A stretch of DNA of 64,000 bases from Sphingomonas sp. GTDB taxonomy: Bacteria > Pseudomonadota > Alphaproteobacteria > Sphingomonadales > Sphingomonadaceae. Under the pieces are notes generated by a model that saw nothing but the letters and a program-made list of their open reading frames with translations, was not told the DNA's origin and ran no database searches. Made by a program: the position numbers and the translations under genes. Location of the stretch: positions 19,148 to 83,147 of the forward strand of contig JAIELC010000024.1 of assembly GCA_019753375.1 (NCBI GenBank), written 5' to 3'. Shown here piece after piece: positions 18,404 through 28,630 of this stretch (its first letter is position 1; every line of letters begins with the position of its first letter).

Positions 18404-19327
18404 ATGGCCGACATCACGGCAGCAATGGTCAAGGACCTGCGCGAAAAGAGCGGCGCGGGCATGATGGATTGCAAAAAGGCGCTGAACGAAACCAATGGCG
18501 ACATGGATGCCGCAATGGACTGGCTGCGCGCCAAGGGCCTTGCCGCCGCCGCCAAAAAGTCCAGCCGGACCGCGGCAGAGGGTCTGGTCGGCGTCGAAGT
18601 ATCGGGCACCAAGGGCGCCGTGGTTGAAGTGAATTCGGAAACCGATTTCGTCGCCAAGAACGATCAGTTCCAGACCTTCGTGCGCGACGTGACGTCGGTT
18701 GCCCTTGAACTGGGCGATTCGATCGAGACGATCCGGTCGGCCCAGCTTGGCGCCAAGACGGTCGACGAGATTTTGACCAACAACATTGCCACTATCGGCG
18801 AAAATCAAACCCTGCGGCGCGCCAAGCGGCTGGAAGTTTCGCAGGGCGCAGTGGTGCCTTATGTGCACAATGCAGCGGCGCCGGGGCTCGGCAAGATTGG
18901 CGTTCTCGTGGCGCTTGAAAGCCCTGCCGGTGCCGACGTCCTGCTGCCGCTTGGCAAGCAGATCGCAATGCATATCGCCGCAGCCTTCCCGCTGGCGCTC
19001 GATGAAACGGGCCTCGACCAGGATGTGCTGGACCGCGAACGCGCCATCGCGACCGAAAAGGCCGCCGAATCGGGGAAGCCGGCCGATATCGTTGCCAAGA
19101 TGGTGGACGGAGCGGTCAAAAAGTTCGCCAAGGAAAATGCGCTGCTCAGCCAGTTGTTCGTGATGGACGGCAAGACGCCGGTCGCCGACGTGGTGGCCAA
19201 GGCGGCCAAGGATGCCGGTACAACGATCGTGCTGACCGACTATGTCCGCTTCCAGCTCGGCGAAGGGATTGAGAAGGAAACCAGTGACTTTGCGGCTGAA
19301 GTAGCGGCAGCTGCGGGCGTCGCCTGA
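18404..19327 (+). CDS. tsf: Elongation factor Ts
   Basis: EF-Ts exchanges GDP for GTP on EF-Tu. The 307-residue protein has the N-terminal UBA-like module ([22 protein letters not shown]) and the TDFVAKND core motif that contacts the EF-Tu nucleotide pocket. Length is normal. It is 93 bases after rpsB on the same strand with AGAGGAAAAG upstream, and a strong terminator follows, so rpsB-tsf form one unit. Confidence 0.98.
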   Translation: MADITAAMVKDLREKSGAGMMDCKKALNETNGDMDAAMDWLRAKGLAAAAKKSSRTAAEGLVGVEVSGTKGAVVEVNSETDFVAKNDQFQTFVRDVTSVALELGDSIETIRSAQLGAKTVDEILTNNIATIGENQTLRRAKRLEVSQGAVVPYVHNAAAPGLGKIGVLVALESPAGADVLLPLGKQIAMHIAAAFPLALDETGLDQDVLDRERAIATEKAAESGKPADIVAKMVDGAVKKFAKENALLSQLFVMDGKTPVADVVAKAAKDAGTTIVLTDYVRFQLGEGIEKETSDFAAEVAAAAGVA

Positions 19328-19339
19328 CCTGAGAAACCG

Positions 19340-19374
19340 GGGCGACGGGGGCTGGTGCTCCTGTCGCCCTTTTT
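19340..19374 (+). terminator. Rho-independent terminator after tsf
   Basis: A 13-base stem with two G-T wobbles (from GGGCGACGGGGGC to GCTCCTGTCGCCC, loop TGGT) followed by TTTTT. Confidence 0.9.
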
Positions 19375-19506
19375 CCGTCCGCCGTTCATCCGGGGCAACT
19401 GGCGCTCTGCACGGCTTCTGGACATTCCCTCCCCGGGATCAGCGCTTGGCAGGGCGATAGTGCCCTACTAAGGTCCGCCCGCCGCCACGCTAGACAAGTT
19501 GGACCG

Positions 19507-20232
19507 ATGACGAAGCCACGCTTCAAACGCATATTGTTGAAACTGTCGGGCGAAGTGCTGATGGGCACCGGCCAGTTCGGCATTGATCCCGGCACCGTCG
19601 ACCGTGTTGCCGGCGAGATCAAGGCAGCCAAATTGGCCGGTCACGAGCTCTGCCTGGTGGTCGGCGGCGGCAACATATTTCGCGGCCTGGCAGCGTCCGA
19701 ACAGGGTTTCGACAGGACCAGCGCCGATTATATGGGTATGCTGGCCACGGTCATGAACGCGCTGGCGGTGCAAAATGCGCTCGAGCGGATGGGCATTGAA
19801 ACGCGCGTCCAGTCGGCGATCCCGATGGCCAGCGTGTGCGAACCCTATATCCGCCGTCGCGCTGAACGGCATATGGAAAAGGGCCGGATTGTCATTTTTG
19901 CCGCCGGTACCGGCAACCCGTATTTTACAACCGATACCGCCGCGGCGTTGCGCGCAGCCGAAATGAACTGCGACGCGCTGTTCAAGGGAACGAGCGTGGA
20001 CGGTGTTTACAATGCGGATCCCAAAAAAGTTACCGGGGCCCAGCGGTATGAAACACTGAGTTTTGATCGTGTGCTTTCCGATAATCTGAAGGTAATGGAC
20101 GCGGCGGCAGTCGCGCTGTGCCGCGAAAACGGCATTCCGATCGTCGTGTTCAATATTCGCGGCGAGGGAAACCTTGCTGCCGTGCTCGAAGGTCGGGGAA
20201 CCTCGACCATTGTCGAAGATATCAAGGCATAG
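19507..20232 (+). CDS. pyrH: UMP kinase
   Basis: A 241-residue bacterial uridylate kinase of the amino-acid-kinase fold; it phosphorylates UMP to UDP and is UTP-inhibited and GTP-activated. The N-terminus [13 protein letters not shown], the glycine loop [10 protein letters not shown], and the later [20 protein letters not shown] and [14 protein letters not shown] are diagnostic. It heads the pyrH-frr-uppS-cdsA-dxr-rseP-bamA-skp-fabZ series after the tsf terminator, with 12 bases to frr. Confidence 0.97.
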   Translation: MTKPRFKRILLKLSGEVLMGTGQFGIDPGTVDRVAGEIKAAKLAGHELCLVVGGGNIFRGLAASEQGFDRTSADYMGMLATVMNALAVQNALERMGIETRVQSAIPMASVCEPYIRRRAERHMEKGRIVIFAAGTGNPYFTTDTAAALRAAEMNCDALFKGTSVDGVYNADPKKVTGAQRYETLSFDRVLSDNLKVMDAAAVALCRENGIPIVVFNIRGEGNLAAVLEGRGTSTIVEDIKA

Positions 20233-20244
20233 TGGGGAGTTTTC

Positions 20245-20802
20245 ATGGCCGCATATGACAAAGCCGATCTGGAACGCCGGATGCACGGCGCGGTCGAGGC
20301 TCTGAAGGGTGACCTCAGTGGCCTGCGGACCGGACGCGCTTCCACCTCGTTGCTCGATCCGGTGACGGTGGAGGTTTATGGGTCCCACATGCCACTCAAT
20401 CAGGTGGCAACGGTATCGACGCCGGAATCGCGGCTGATTTCGGTGCAGGTTTGGGACAAGGGCAATGTCGGCCCGGTCGACAAGGCGATCCGGTCGGCAG
20501 GACTTGGTCTGAACCCGATCGTCGATGGCACAACGCTGCGGATTCCGATCCCTGACCTTACCGAGGAACGCCGCAAGGAACTCGCCAAGCTCGCCGGGCA
20601 ATATGCCGAAAAGGCGCGCATTGCGGCTCGCAACGTTCGCCGGGACGGCATGGACAGCCTGAAAGTCGATGAAAAGAAAGGTGTGTACAGCGAGGACGAA
20701 CGCAAACGCCATGAAATCGACGTCCAGAAACTAACCGACGCGACGATCGCCGATATCGATGCCGCGGCGACTGCCAAGGAAAAGGAAATCCTGGGCAAGT
20801 GA
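20245..20802 (+). CDS. frr: Ribosome recycling factor
   Basis: RRF splits post-termination ribosomes together with EF-G. The 185-residue length is standard. The segments [32 protein letters not shown] and the long helical hairpin with [20 protein letters not shown] are diagnostic. GGGGAG lies upstream of the ATG. Its TGA overlaps the GTG start of uppS by four bases. Confidence 0.98.
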   Translation: MAAYDKADLERRMHGAVEALKGDLSGLRTGRASTSLLDPVTVEVYGSHMPLNQVATVSTPESRLISVQVWDKGNVGPVDKAIRSAGLGLNPIVDGTTLRIPIPDLTEERRKELAKLAGQYAEKARIAARNVRRDGMDSLKVDEKKGVYSEDERKRHEIDVQKLTDATIADIDAAATAKEKEILGK

Positions 20803-21545
20803 TCCCACTTTCCGCCAAGGAACCGCTTGCGGAAGGAGTGACCGACGGCGAGCGGCCACGGCATGTGGCCATCATTATGGACGGCAACGGCCGCTGGGCG
20901 AAACAACGATTCCTGCCCCGGCTTGCCGGGCACCGCCAGGGTGTCGAAACCGTTCGCAAGATAACCCGGGCCGCGCGCGCCTTGGGGATCGAGGTACTCA
21001 CGCTTTACGCCTTCTCATCGGAGAACTGGCGGCGTCCCGAGGAAGAAGTGAGCGACCTGATGGGTCTGCTGAAGCATTTCATCCGAACCGATCTGAACGA
21101 TCTGGTGCGCGACAATGTCCGATTGCGGGTGATCGGCAATTATCGGCGCTTTGGCCCGGATATCGTTGCGTTGGTCGATGATGCTTTACGACGTACGGCG
21201 GCCAATACCGGCCCCGTGCTCGTGATTGCACTGAATTATGGCGCGCAAGCCGAACTGGCCGAAGCCGCAAAATTACTGGCCGCGAAGGCGCGCGATGGAG
21301 AGATTGATCCTGATACGATCGACGAAGCTGTTTTCGGTGAAGCCCTGCAAACCAGTGAATTGCCGCCGCTTGATCTGTTGATCCGAACGTCGGGCGAACA
21401 TCGCCTGTCGAATTTTCTTCTGTGGCAGGCGGCCTATGCCGAATTGCTGTTCGTCGATACATTGTGGCCGGATTTCGATGAGCAGGCGCTGAAGGATGCC
21501 GTGCAGCAATTCGCGCGCCGCCAGCGGCGGTTTGGCGGCTTGTGA
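20799..21545 (+). CDS. uppS: Isoprenyl transferase (undecaprenyl diphosphate synthase)
   Basis: A 248-residue cis-prenyltransferase that builds the C55 carrier for peptidoglycan and exopolysaccharide. The catalytic start is [11 protein letters not shown], followed by the SSENWRRP motif and the C-terminal [19 protein letters not shown]. The GTG start at 20799 overlaps the frr stop (GTGA), which supports translational coupling; an in-frame GTG at 20838 is a weaker alternative. Its TGA in turn overlaps cdsA. Confidence 0.96.
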   Translation: MIPLSAKEPLAEGVTDGERPRHVAIIMDGNGRWAKQRFLPRLAGHRQGVETVRKITRAARALGIEVLTLYAFSSENWRRPEEEVSDLMGLLKHFIRTDLNDLVRDNVRLRVIGNYRRFGPDIVALVDDALRRTAANTGPVLVIALNYGAQAELAEAAKLLAAKARDGEIDPDTIDEAVFGEALQTSELPPLDLLIRTSGEHRLSNFLLWQAAYAELLFVDTLWPDFDEQALKDAVQQFARRQRRFGGL

Positions 21546-22345
21546 CGTCTGCGTCGGATACCCGCCTGCCTTCTGATCTGGCGCTGCGATCGATTGTTGC
21601 CCTGGGCATGGTGGCGGCCACGCTGTCGGCACTTTGGCTGGGCGGCATTATATTCTGGATCGTGTGTTCGGCGGTTGGCGTCGGCATGATGGGCGAATGG
21701 GGTTCGTTGATCGGCCTGTCGGCGATGCGAACACGGCACGCGCAATTCATTCTGTGCGTTCCCCTCGCGATTATGGGCCCGTGGGGCGCGGGACCCTATT
21801 TTTTTGCATTTGGTCTGCTGATCGGGGCAGCATGCTTCGCGGTCATCGTCACGCGCCGGGCCATGACCGGATGGGGGGTGCTATATGTCAGCCTGCCGGT
21901 AATGGGGCTGTTGCTGATCCGCAACCAGCATGACGGCGTGATATTGACCTTCTGGGCGTTGGCGCTGGTCTGGGCGTGCGATATCGGTGCCTATTTTGCC
22001 GGGCGCGCGATCGGCGGGCCCAAACTTGCGCCTGCGGTCAGCCCCAACAAGACATGGGCGGGCCTGATTGGTGGCGTGGGTGCTGCCGCGATATTCGGCG
22101 GGGTGATGCATCACTATGCGGGGCTCCCATGGCGCCTGACCCTTGCGACACCGGTACTCGCGGTGCTTGCACAATCGGGCGACCTGTTTGAAAGTTGGAT
22201 GAAACGGCGAGCGGGGGTAAAGGATAGTGGCAATTTGTTACCGGGCCATGGGGGACTGCTTGATCGGCTCGATGGACTTGCACCGGTTGCTCCAACTGCC
22301 GCATTTTTGGTGATGCTGCCGGAAATTTTGGGATTTTTTCGATGA
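21542..22345 (+). CDS. cdsA: Phosphatidate cytidylyltransferase
   Basis: A 267-residue polytopic membrane enzyme that makes CDP-diacylglycerol from phosphatidate and CTP. The family signature is SPNKTWAGLIGG and the C-terminal SGDLFESWMKRRAGVKDSG with GHGGLLDRLDGL. The GTG start overlaps the uppS TGA (GTGA), and the gene's own TGA overlaps the dxr ATG. CDP-diacylglycerol feeds pssA elsewhere in the window. Confidence 0.95.
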   Translation: MTSASDTRLPSDLALRSIVALGMVAATLSALWLGGIIFWIVCSAVGVGMMGEWGSLIGLSAMRTRHAQFILCVPLAIMGPWGAGPYFFAFGLLIGAACFAVIVTRRAMTGWGVLYVSLPVMGLLLIRNQHDGVILTFWALALVWACDIGAYFAGRAIGGPKLAPAVSPNKTWAGLIGGVGAAAIFGGVMHHYAGLPWRLTLATPVLAVLAQSGDLFESWMKRRAGVKDSGNLLPGHGGLLDRLDGLAPVAPTAAFLVMLPEILGFFR

Positions 22346-23499
22346 AACGCGTGACGATTTTGGGGGCAACGGGATCGATTGGCACATCGACCCTGGATTT
22401 GATTGAACGCGAGCCCGAAAAGTTTGAAGTGCTGGCGCTGACGGCCAATTGCGACGTGGCAAAGCTTGCCGCGGCCGCGATCCGGACCAACGCAAAGCGC
22501 GCGGTCGTCGCGGAGGAATCGTGCCTTGCCGATCTGCGGGCAGCATTGGCGGGCACAGGGATCGAGACGGCAGGCGGTGCCGATGCCGTTAGCGAAACAG
22601 CGGCAATGGGCGCCGACTGGACGATGGCTGCAATCGTCGGTTCGGCGGGTCTCAATCCCGTGATGACGGCGATCAAGGGCGGCAAGACCGTTGCGCTGGC
22701 GAACAAGGAATCACTGGTGTGTGCCGGTGACGTGATGACGGCCGCAGCGCGTCAGCACGGCGCGCGGATGTTGCCGGTAGACTCAGAGCATAATGCGGTA
22801 TTTCAATGCTTTGACCATGAAGCGCCGGAACGCGTGCACCGCGTCATTCTGACCGCCAGCGGCGGACCGTTCCGCGACACGCCTGCCGACCAGATGAGCA
22901 TGATCACGCCAGCCCAGGCGGTTGCACATCCAAACTGGTCAATGGGGGCCAAGATTTCGGTCGATTCAGCCACGCTGATGAACAAGGGCCTTGAGCTCAT
23001 CGAAGCATTTCACCTGTTCCCCATTCGGCACGATCAGCTTGATGTCATCGTCCACCGTCAATCCGTCGTTCATTCGATGGTCGAATATGTCGATGGATCG
23101 GTGCTGGCGCAGTTGGGAACGCCCGATATGCGCACGCCGATTGCCCATACACTGGCCTGGCCCGATCGGATGCCAACGCCCGGCGCGCGACTGGACCTTG
23201 CCCGAATTGGCCGGTTGGATTTTCAGGAACCCGATTTCCAGCGATTTCCGTGCCTGAGCTTGGCCAAGCAGGCATTGGCTGCCGGTGGTGCGCGGCCGGC
23301 GATATTGAATGCAGCAAACGAAGTGGCGGTCGCAGCCTTTCTGGCAGGGCAGATCGGGTTCCTCGAAATTGCCGCAATCGTCGCGGATACCCTTGATGGC
23401 TACGACCCAGGTGCGCCCGAAACGCTCGATGATGTGTTGATCATTGATGCCGAGACGCGCCGGCTTGCGGGTGAGCGTGTAAGGGAATGTGTCGCCTGA
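22342..23499 (+). CDS. dxr: 1-deoxy-D-xylulose-5-phosphate reductoisomerase
   Basis: A 385-residue enzyme of the MEP isoprenoid pathway; it converts DXP to MEP with NADPH. The NADPH loop is ILGATGSIGTSTLDLI. The metal/substrate region includes ANKESLVCAGD, LPVDSEHNAVFQ, and VDSATLMNKGLELIEA. Length is normal. The ATG overlaps the cdsA stop (ATGA) and the TGA overlaps the rseP start. Its product line ends in the C5 units used by uppS and by hopanoid synthesis. Confidence 0.97.
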   Translation: MKRVTILGATGSIGTSTLDLIEREPEKFEVLALTANCDVAKLAAAAIRTNAKRAVVAEESCLADLRAALAGTGIETAGGADAVSETAAMGADWTMAAIVGSAGLNPVMTAIKGGKTVALANKESLVCAGDVMTAAARQHGARMLPVDSEHNAVFQCFDHEAPERVHRVILTASGGPFRDTPADQMSMITPAQAVAHPNWSMGAKISVDSATLMNKGLELIEAFHLFPIRHDQLDVIVHRQSVVHSMVEYVDGSVLAQLGTPDMRTPIAHTLAWPDRMPTPGARLDLARIGRLDFQEPDFQRFPCLSLAKQALAAGGARPAILNAANEVAVAAFLAGQIGFLEIAAIVADTLDGYDPGAPETLDDVLIIDAETRRLAGERVRECVA

Positions 23500-24620
23500 T
23501 GACGATGACTGGCTTTCTGGGTTCCGCGATCGCCTTTGCGCTGGTCATTGGGCCGCTGATTTTTCTGCACGAGCTGGGTCATTATCTGGCGGGCCGCTGG
23601 TTTGGCGTGAAAGCCGAAGAGTTTTCGGTCGGTTTTGGGCGGGAATTGTTCGGCCTTACCGACCGGCGCGGCACGCGGTGGAAATTCTGCCTATTGCCGC
23701 TTGGCGGCTATGTTCGGTTCGCCGGTGACATGGATATGTCGAGCCGCGAAGACCCTGCGTGGCAGGCGCTGCCTGATAAAGAGCGTAGCCAGACATTTCC
23801 GGCCAAGCCTTTATGGCAACGCGCGATCATTGTTGCCGCCGGGCCGGTCACCAATTTGCTGATCGCTTTTCTGATCATCGCCGGATTTGCGATGATTGTT
23901 GGCCGGGCACAGCCGACCCCGGTTATTGGCGAGGTAGTGGCGGGCGGAGCAGCGGCACGAGCCGGGCTGATGAGCGGTGATCGCATTACCGCGTTTGATG
24001 GTACGCGGATCGGGTCGTTCGTCGACATATTTGATTTTGTGAAGGACCGGCCGGGCAAGACCGTTACGGTCAGGCTGGTCCGGGACGGCAATGAAATCAC
24101 CCGCCCCTTGACCGTCGGATCGATCAAGGCAGAGGATCAGGCCGGTCATTCGGTTGAAATGGGTCGAATTGGGGTTGGTCCGCAGACCCTTCCGGTACCG
24201 TTCCTGGAGGTACCCGGACTGGCGTTACGCAGTATGGGGCTGATTATTGGGACGATGGGTCAAACGATCGGCCAGATCATTATCGGCCAGCAATCGGCGG
24301 ACCAATTGGGGGGTCCGTTGCGGATCGCCCAAGTCTCCGGCGAGCAGATGGCGGCAGGGATAGCGCCTTTCATTTCGCTGATTGCTTTGGTGTCCATTAA
24401 TCTGGGATTCATCAACCTGTTGCCAGTCCCGGTATTGGATGGCGGTCATTTGCTGTTCTATGCGATTGAAGCGGTACGTCGGCGTCCATTGGAACCCCAT
24501 ATTCAGGACTGGGCGTTCCGAGGTGGATTGATGGCGGTTCTCGCATTGATGCTGTTTGCTACGGCGAATGATCTGGGTGCTTTCGGCTTGTGGAAAAGCC
24601 TGTCCGGGTTGATCGGCTGA
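23499..24620 (+). CDS. rseP: RIP metalloprotease RseP (site-2 protease)
   Basis: A 373-residue inner-membrane zinc protease that cleaves anti-sigma factors or other membrane substrates and remnant signal peptides. The zinc motif is FLHELGHYLAGRW near the N-terminus, a periplasmic PDZ domain contains GGAAARAGLMSGDRITAFDG, and the third zinc ligand is in NLLPVPVLDGGHL. The start at 23499 (MTMTGFLG) overlaps the dxr TGA as TGATG. Alphaproteobacterial homologues include Caulobacter MmpA. It is followed by bamA, a standard order. Confidence 0.95.
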   Translation: MTMTGFLGSAIAFALVIGPLIFLHELGHYLAGRWFGVKAEEFSVGFGRELFGLTDRRGTRWKFCLLPLGGYVRFAGDMDMSSREDPAWQALPDKERSQTFPAKPLWQRAIIVAAGPVTNLLIAFLIIAGFAMIVGRAQPTPVIGEVVAGGAAARAGLMSGDRITAFDGTRIGSFVDIFDFVKDRPGKTVTVRLVRDGNEITRPLTVGSIKAEDQAGHSVEMGRIGVGPQTLPVPFLEVPGLALRSMGLIIGTMGQTIGQIIIGQQSADQLGGPLRIAQVSGEQMAAGIAPFISLIALVSINLGFINLLPVPVLDGGHLLFYAIEAVRRRPLEPHIQDWAFRGGLMAVLALMLFATANDLGAFGLWKSLSGLIG

Positions 24621-24680
24621 TACGCTTCGGGCAGGGCAATCTTGCCTGGCCTAAGAATAAATTCCTGTTGGGGTGGAAGA

Positions 24681-27470
24681 GTGAAAGCGACCAAGGTTTC
24701 AAAATATGGCACACGGGCGTGCGCTACACTGCTTGCCGGTACCATTCTGTCCGGCACGGCATCCGCCCAGATCGCTGGGGCCCAGGCTGCTGGGGCCCAG
24801 ACCGCAGGCCAGGCCGACGCTCAGTCAGCGCCGGCTGCGCAGGCCCCATTGCCGCCGGCTCCAGCACCCGCGCCGCCAGCGCCCGTCCGCGTCATCAAAT
24901 CCTTGCGCGTAGAAGGGTCGCAGCGCATCGAGGCCGACACGGTGCTGTCCTACACCAAGCTGCGCGATGGCCAGGTTTATAATAACGAGATCCTGGATCA
25001 GGCGATCAAGGATCTGCTCGCCAGCGAACTGTTCGCCGATGTGACGATCATCGGCGCCGAGACGGGCGATATCGTGCTGCGGATCCGCGAAAATCCGGTC
25101 ATCAACCGCATCTTGTTCGAAGGGAATAAGCGGCTGAAGCAGGATAAGATCGACAAGGAGATCAAGTTAAAGCCGCGCCAGATATTCACCCGCACGGCGG
25201 TTCGGCAGGACGTGGTTCGGATTATCGAGCTGTATCGTCGTCAGGGCCGTTTTGCCGCGACGATTTCGCCAAAAATGGTCGCGCTGGACCAAAACCGTGT
25301 GGATGTGATCTTTGAAGTCAATGAGGGGCCGAAGTCCAAGGTCCAAAAGATCAACATTATCGGCAATGAAGTGTTCAACGACGGCAAGCTGCGCGCCCAA
25401 ATGGCCACAAAGCAGGCCGGTCTGAAGCATCTGCTGAGCTCGGCGACCAGCTATGATCAGGATCGGCTTTCCTATGACCAGCAGAAGCTGCGTCAATTTT
25501 ACCTGACCGAAGGCTATGCAGATTTCAAGGTAACGTCGGCGGTTGCGGAGCTGACGCCAAACCGACGCGACTTCATCATCACCTATGTGGTTGAAGAGGG
25601 CAAACGCTACCATTTCGGCGATATCACCGTCGACAGCGACATTCGCGATTTCGACAATAAGAAGCTGGCCGAGGGGCTGATTGCCAAGAAGGGCGATTGG
25701 TATAACGCCAAGAAGGTCGAAGATTCGGTGGACGGGATCAACCAGACCGCCGGCCTGTTCGGCTATGCCTTTGCCGAGGTGAATCCTGAGTTTCAGCGCG
25801 ACCCCGAAACGCTGACGATGTCGATCAATTTCCATATCGCGGAGGCCAACCGGACCTATGTCGAGAGGATCGACATTAACGGCAATACCCTGACACAGGA
25901 CAAGGTGGTTCGTCGGGAAATGCGCCTTGCCGAGGGCGATGCCTTCAATACATTTCTGGTCAAGCGGTCGCAGGACCGGATCAATTCTCTCGGCTTTTTC
26001 CAGGAAAAGCTCGAGATCAACCAAAAGCCGGGGTCCAGCCCTGACCGTGTGATCCTCGAAACCAATGTCGAGGAAAAATCGACGGGCGAACTGAACCTGT
26101 CGGTCGGCTATTCGAGCCTTGAGCGCTTCATCATTCAGGCCTCGATCAAGGAACGCAATTTCCGGGGCAAAGGCCAGGAATTGCGCGCCAGCGTCAACTA
26201 TTCAACCTATTCCAAGCAGATCGAGCTGGGGTTCACTGAACCCTATCTGTTCGACCGAACGATTGCCTTTGGCGGCGATATCTTCCGGCGCGACTATAAT
26301 TCGTTCAATTTCTCGGGGAATTCGCGGCGGACGACCTATTCGCAGGTTTCCACCGGATTCCAGTTCCGTTTTTCGGTGCCGCTTACCGAATTTTGGGCCC
26401 TGGCGGGCCGCTATGGGCTGAATTATGATGAAGTTGGCCTTGATCGCGCGATCTATTTTACCCCGCCGGTCACCGGTGTCTGCGATCCGCTCAAGGCAGG
26501 CCGCTATCTCTGCGACGCGATCGGCAACCGGCTGACATCAACGCTCGGCTATTCGCTAATTTTTGACAGCCGCAACAGCCGCCTTCGGCCGACCAAGGGA
26601 CAAAGCTTTGTCTTCAGTCAGGATTTTGCGGGACTAGGCGGCGATGTCAAATATCTGCGCAGCAAGTTCGATTTCGACAAATATTATAATGTCGGCGGCG
26701 GGTTTATTTTCTCGGTGAGCCTTGAAGGGGCGTACATCAAGTCGCTGGAAAAAAGCCGCGGACCCGGCATCGACCCGGTGCGGATCGTTGATCGCTATTA
26801 TCTGGGTGATCCCCAGTTCCGTGGTTTTGACATTCGCGGGGTGGGGCCGCGGGTGCAGCGTATTCAATATTCAAACGGCAACCCTGATCAGGTTCTGTTG
26901 GACGCGCGCAATCAGATTATTGACGACGCGCTGGGCGGCAGGGCCTATTATCTGGGCCGGCTCGAGCTGGAGATTCCGCTCGGCGCGGGGGTTCGCGAAC
27001 TCGGTTTGCGGCCGTCGATCTTCGCAGATTTCGGCGCGTTGTTCGGCGTGACCCGGCCCTTGCCCACCGCGACTTTCCCGACATTGGTTGATTCTACCGG
27101 CAGAAGCTATGTGGGATCGATCTTCACCCCATCGGTCGATTCAGGCGGTAACCCGATCTATCTTTACCAGTCGGGTACTGACACCACCGGCGCACCGATC
27201 TTTACCCGGACGTTGTGCTCGGCTGGCAATCCCGATCCGACGACCGGTGATTGCATCGGAACGGGCGTGAATGGTCGCGCCACCGATGAGCAGACGCCCT
27301 TCCTCGAGCGTTTCCTGGGCGACAGCCCGCTGCCACGCCTGACCGTTGGCGTCGGCGTAAACTGGAATTCACCCTTTGGTCCGCTGCGCATCAATGTCGC
27401 CAAAGCGTTGCTGACCCAGAAGGGCGATGACCCCAAGCTAATTACTTTCAATGTAGGGACACAATTCTAA
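24681..27470 (+). CDS. bamA: Outer membrane protein assembly factor BamA
   Basis: The central beta-barrel of the BAM machine that inserts outer-membrane proteins. A signal peptide (TRACATLLAGTILSGTASAQ) is followed by an Ala/Gln/Pro-rich linker of about 50 residues with AGAQ repeats, then POTRA domains starting VIKSLRVEGSQRI, and a C-terminal 16-strand barrel ending TFNVGTQF, with the usual terminal Phe. The GTG at 24681 gives a normal signal peptide of a 929-residue protein; a TTG at 24642 would add 13 residues. The linker is unusually long and low in complexity. Confidence 0.93.
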   Translation: MKATKVSKYGTRACATLLAGTILSGTASAQIAGAQAAGAQTAGQADAQSAPAAQAPLPPAPAPAPPAPVRVIKSLRVEGSQRIEADTVLSYTKLRDGQVYNNEILDQAIKDLLASELFADVTIIGAETGDIVLRIRENPVINRILFEGNKRLKQDKIDKEIKLKPRQIFTRTAVRQDVVRIIELYRRQGRFAATISPKMVALDQNRVDVIFEVNEGPKSKVQKINIIGNEVFNDGKLRAQMATKQAGLKHLLSSATSYDQDRLSYDQQKLRQFYLTEGYADFKVTSAVAELTPNRRDFIITYVVEEGKRYHFGDITVDSDIRDFDNKKLAEGLIAKKGDWYNAKKVEDSVDGINQTAGLFGYAFAEVNPEFQRDPETLTMSINFHIAEANRTYVERIDINGNTLTQDKVVRREMRLAEGDAFNTFLVKRSQDRINSLGFFQEKLEINQKPGSSPDRVILETNVEEKSTGELNLSVGYSSLERFIIQASIKERNFRGKGQELRASVNYSTYSKQIELGFTEPYLFDRTIAFGGDIFRRDYNSFNFSGNSRRTTYSQVSTGFQFRFSVPLTEFWALAGRYGLNYDEVGLDRAIYFTPPVTGVCDPLKAGRYLCDAIGNRLTSTLGYSLIFDSRNSRLRPTKGQSFVFSQDFAGLGGDVKYLRSKFDFDKYYNVGGGFIFSVSLEGAYIKSLEKSRGPGIDPVRIVDRYYLGDPQFRGFDIRGVGPRVQRIQYSNGNPDQVLLDARNQIIDDALGGRAYYLGRLELEIPLGAGVRELGLRPSIFADFGALFGVTRPLPTATFPTLVDSTGRSYVGSIFTPSVDSGGNPIYLYQSGTDTTGAPIFTRTLCSAGNPDPTTGDCIGTGVNGRATDEQTPFLERFLGDSPLPRLTVGVGVNWNSPFGPLRINVAKALLTQKGDDPKLITFNVGTQF

Positions 27471-28108
27471 TGAAAATGACGTACCAGGTCGCGGCATTCG
27501 CCGCAGCGATGACGATCAGCGCCGTCGCACTGCCTCATGTGGCGGTTGCGCAGACGACGCTGACGGTTGATGTCGGCACGCTATATGCGGAAAGCGTTGC
27601 GGCCAAGAGCGGTAACGCCCAGCTCGAGGCAAAATATGGCGACCGCATCAAGACAATCCAGACCAACTACCAGACCGCCGGCAAGGCGTGGAATGATCAG
27701 GTCGAAGCCGCGCGCAAGCTGCTAAAGCCCGATGGTACCGGCACCTTGCCGCCGGCAACCGAAACCAGCCTGGCCCAGGCCCGCAAGAATCTGACCGACG
27801 CACAGCAGCAGGTGGACGAGATCCGGCAGGAAATCGACTATGTGCGTCAATATGTGCAATCGCAGATCTTTGAAAAGATGGCGCCGATTGCCGAAAAGAT
27901 CCGCAAGGAGCGCAAGGCTGAAATCGTGATGCCGCGCAATGTCGTGCTGGCCTTTGACCCGTCGACCGACATCACGGCGTCGGTGCTCCAGCAATTGAAT
28001 GCAACGATGACGACGGTGTCGATCACGCTGCCTCAGCAGCAGGCGCCTGCGCCCGCTGGTACCGCGCAACCGGCAACACCGCCAAAGCAGCAGCCCCAGA
28101 CGCGCTGA
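27470..28108 (+). CDS. skp: OmpH/Skp family periplasmic chaperone
   Basis: A 212-residue exported protein. Signal peptide residues about 1-27 (ending HVAVAQ) are followed by a long helical, coiled-coil-prone region ([17 protein letters not shown] and [20 protein letters not shown]) and a Pro/Gln-rich tail. Skp trimers hold unfolded outer-membrane proteins for BamA. The ATG shares a base with the bamA TAA (TAATG), so the two are coupled. Sequence conservation in Skp is low, and the call leans partly on context. Confidence 0.85.
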   Translation: MKMTYQVAAFAAAMTISAVALPHVAVAQTTLTVDVGTLYAESVAAKSGNAQLEAKYGDRIKTIQTNYQTAGKAWNDQVEAARKLLKPDGTGTLPPATETSLAQARKNLTDAQQQVDEIRQEIDYVRQYVQSQIFEKMAPIAEKIRKERKAEIVMPRNVVLAFDPSTDITASVLQQLNATMTTVSITLPQQQAPAPAGTAQPATPPKQQPQTR

Positions 28109-28112
28109 TCGG

Positions 28113-28595
28113 ATGACGGACAGCGCTGAAACTTCCCCTGCCAGGGGATACCCGCTCGATATCGGGCGCGTGATGGCGGCGCTGCCGCATCGGTATCCGA
28201 TGCTGTTGGTCGACCGTGTCGAGGAGCTCGTCCTCGACCGGTCGATCGCGGCCATTAAAGCCGTGACGATCAATGAGGGCTTTTTTCAGGGCCATTTTCC
28301 GGGCCGCCCGATCATGCCCGGCGTCTTGATCGTCGAGGCGCTGGCGCAGGCAGCCGGTGTGTTGGCGGTTGAATCATTGGGCCTCGCGGGCACCGGCAAG
28401 CTGGTCTATTTCATGGCAATTGAGGGCGCCAAGTTCCGCAAGCCGGTCGAGCCCGGCTGCTTGTTGCGATTGGAAGTCGAATTTTTGCAGAAACGCACCA
28501 GTGTCTGCAAATTCGCCGGGCGCGCGTTGATCGATGGACAGCTAGCGGCCGAAGCGAATTTTACCGCCATGATTGCCGATCCTCCCAAGGCATAG
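28113..28595 (+). CDS. fabZ: 3-hydroxyacyl-ACP dehydratase FabZ
   Basis: A 160-residue hot-dog fold dehydratase of type II fatty acid synthesis. The catalytic His is in [12 protein letters not shown] and the catalytic Glu region is [20 protein letters not shown]. It begins five bases after the skp stop. In LPS-bearing proteobacteria lpxD precedes and lpxA follows fabZ; neither is present here, and the next gene is on the other strand. Confidence 0.97.
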   Translation: MTDSAETSPARGYPLDIGRVMAALPHRYPMLLVDRVEELVLDRSIAAIKAVTINEGFFQGHFPGRPIMPGVLIVEALAQAAGVLAVESLGLAGTGKLVYFMAIEGAKFRKPVEPGCLLRLEVEFLQKRTSVCKFAGRALIDGQLAAEANFTAMIADPPKA

Positions 28596-28630
28596 CCGCA
28601 GTCCCGTTCAGACCGCCGATATGTACCGGA

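Noticed and set aside
17603..18973. A 456-codon frame antisense to rpsB and tsf
   Set aside because: Spans two certain genes and their junction; shadow.
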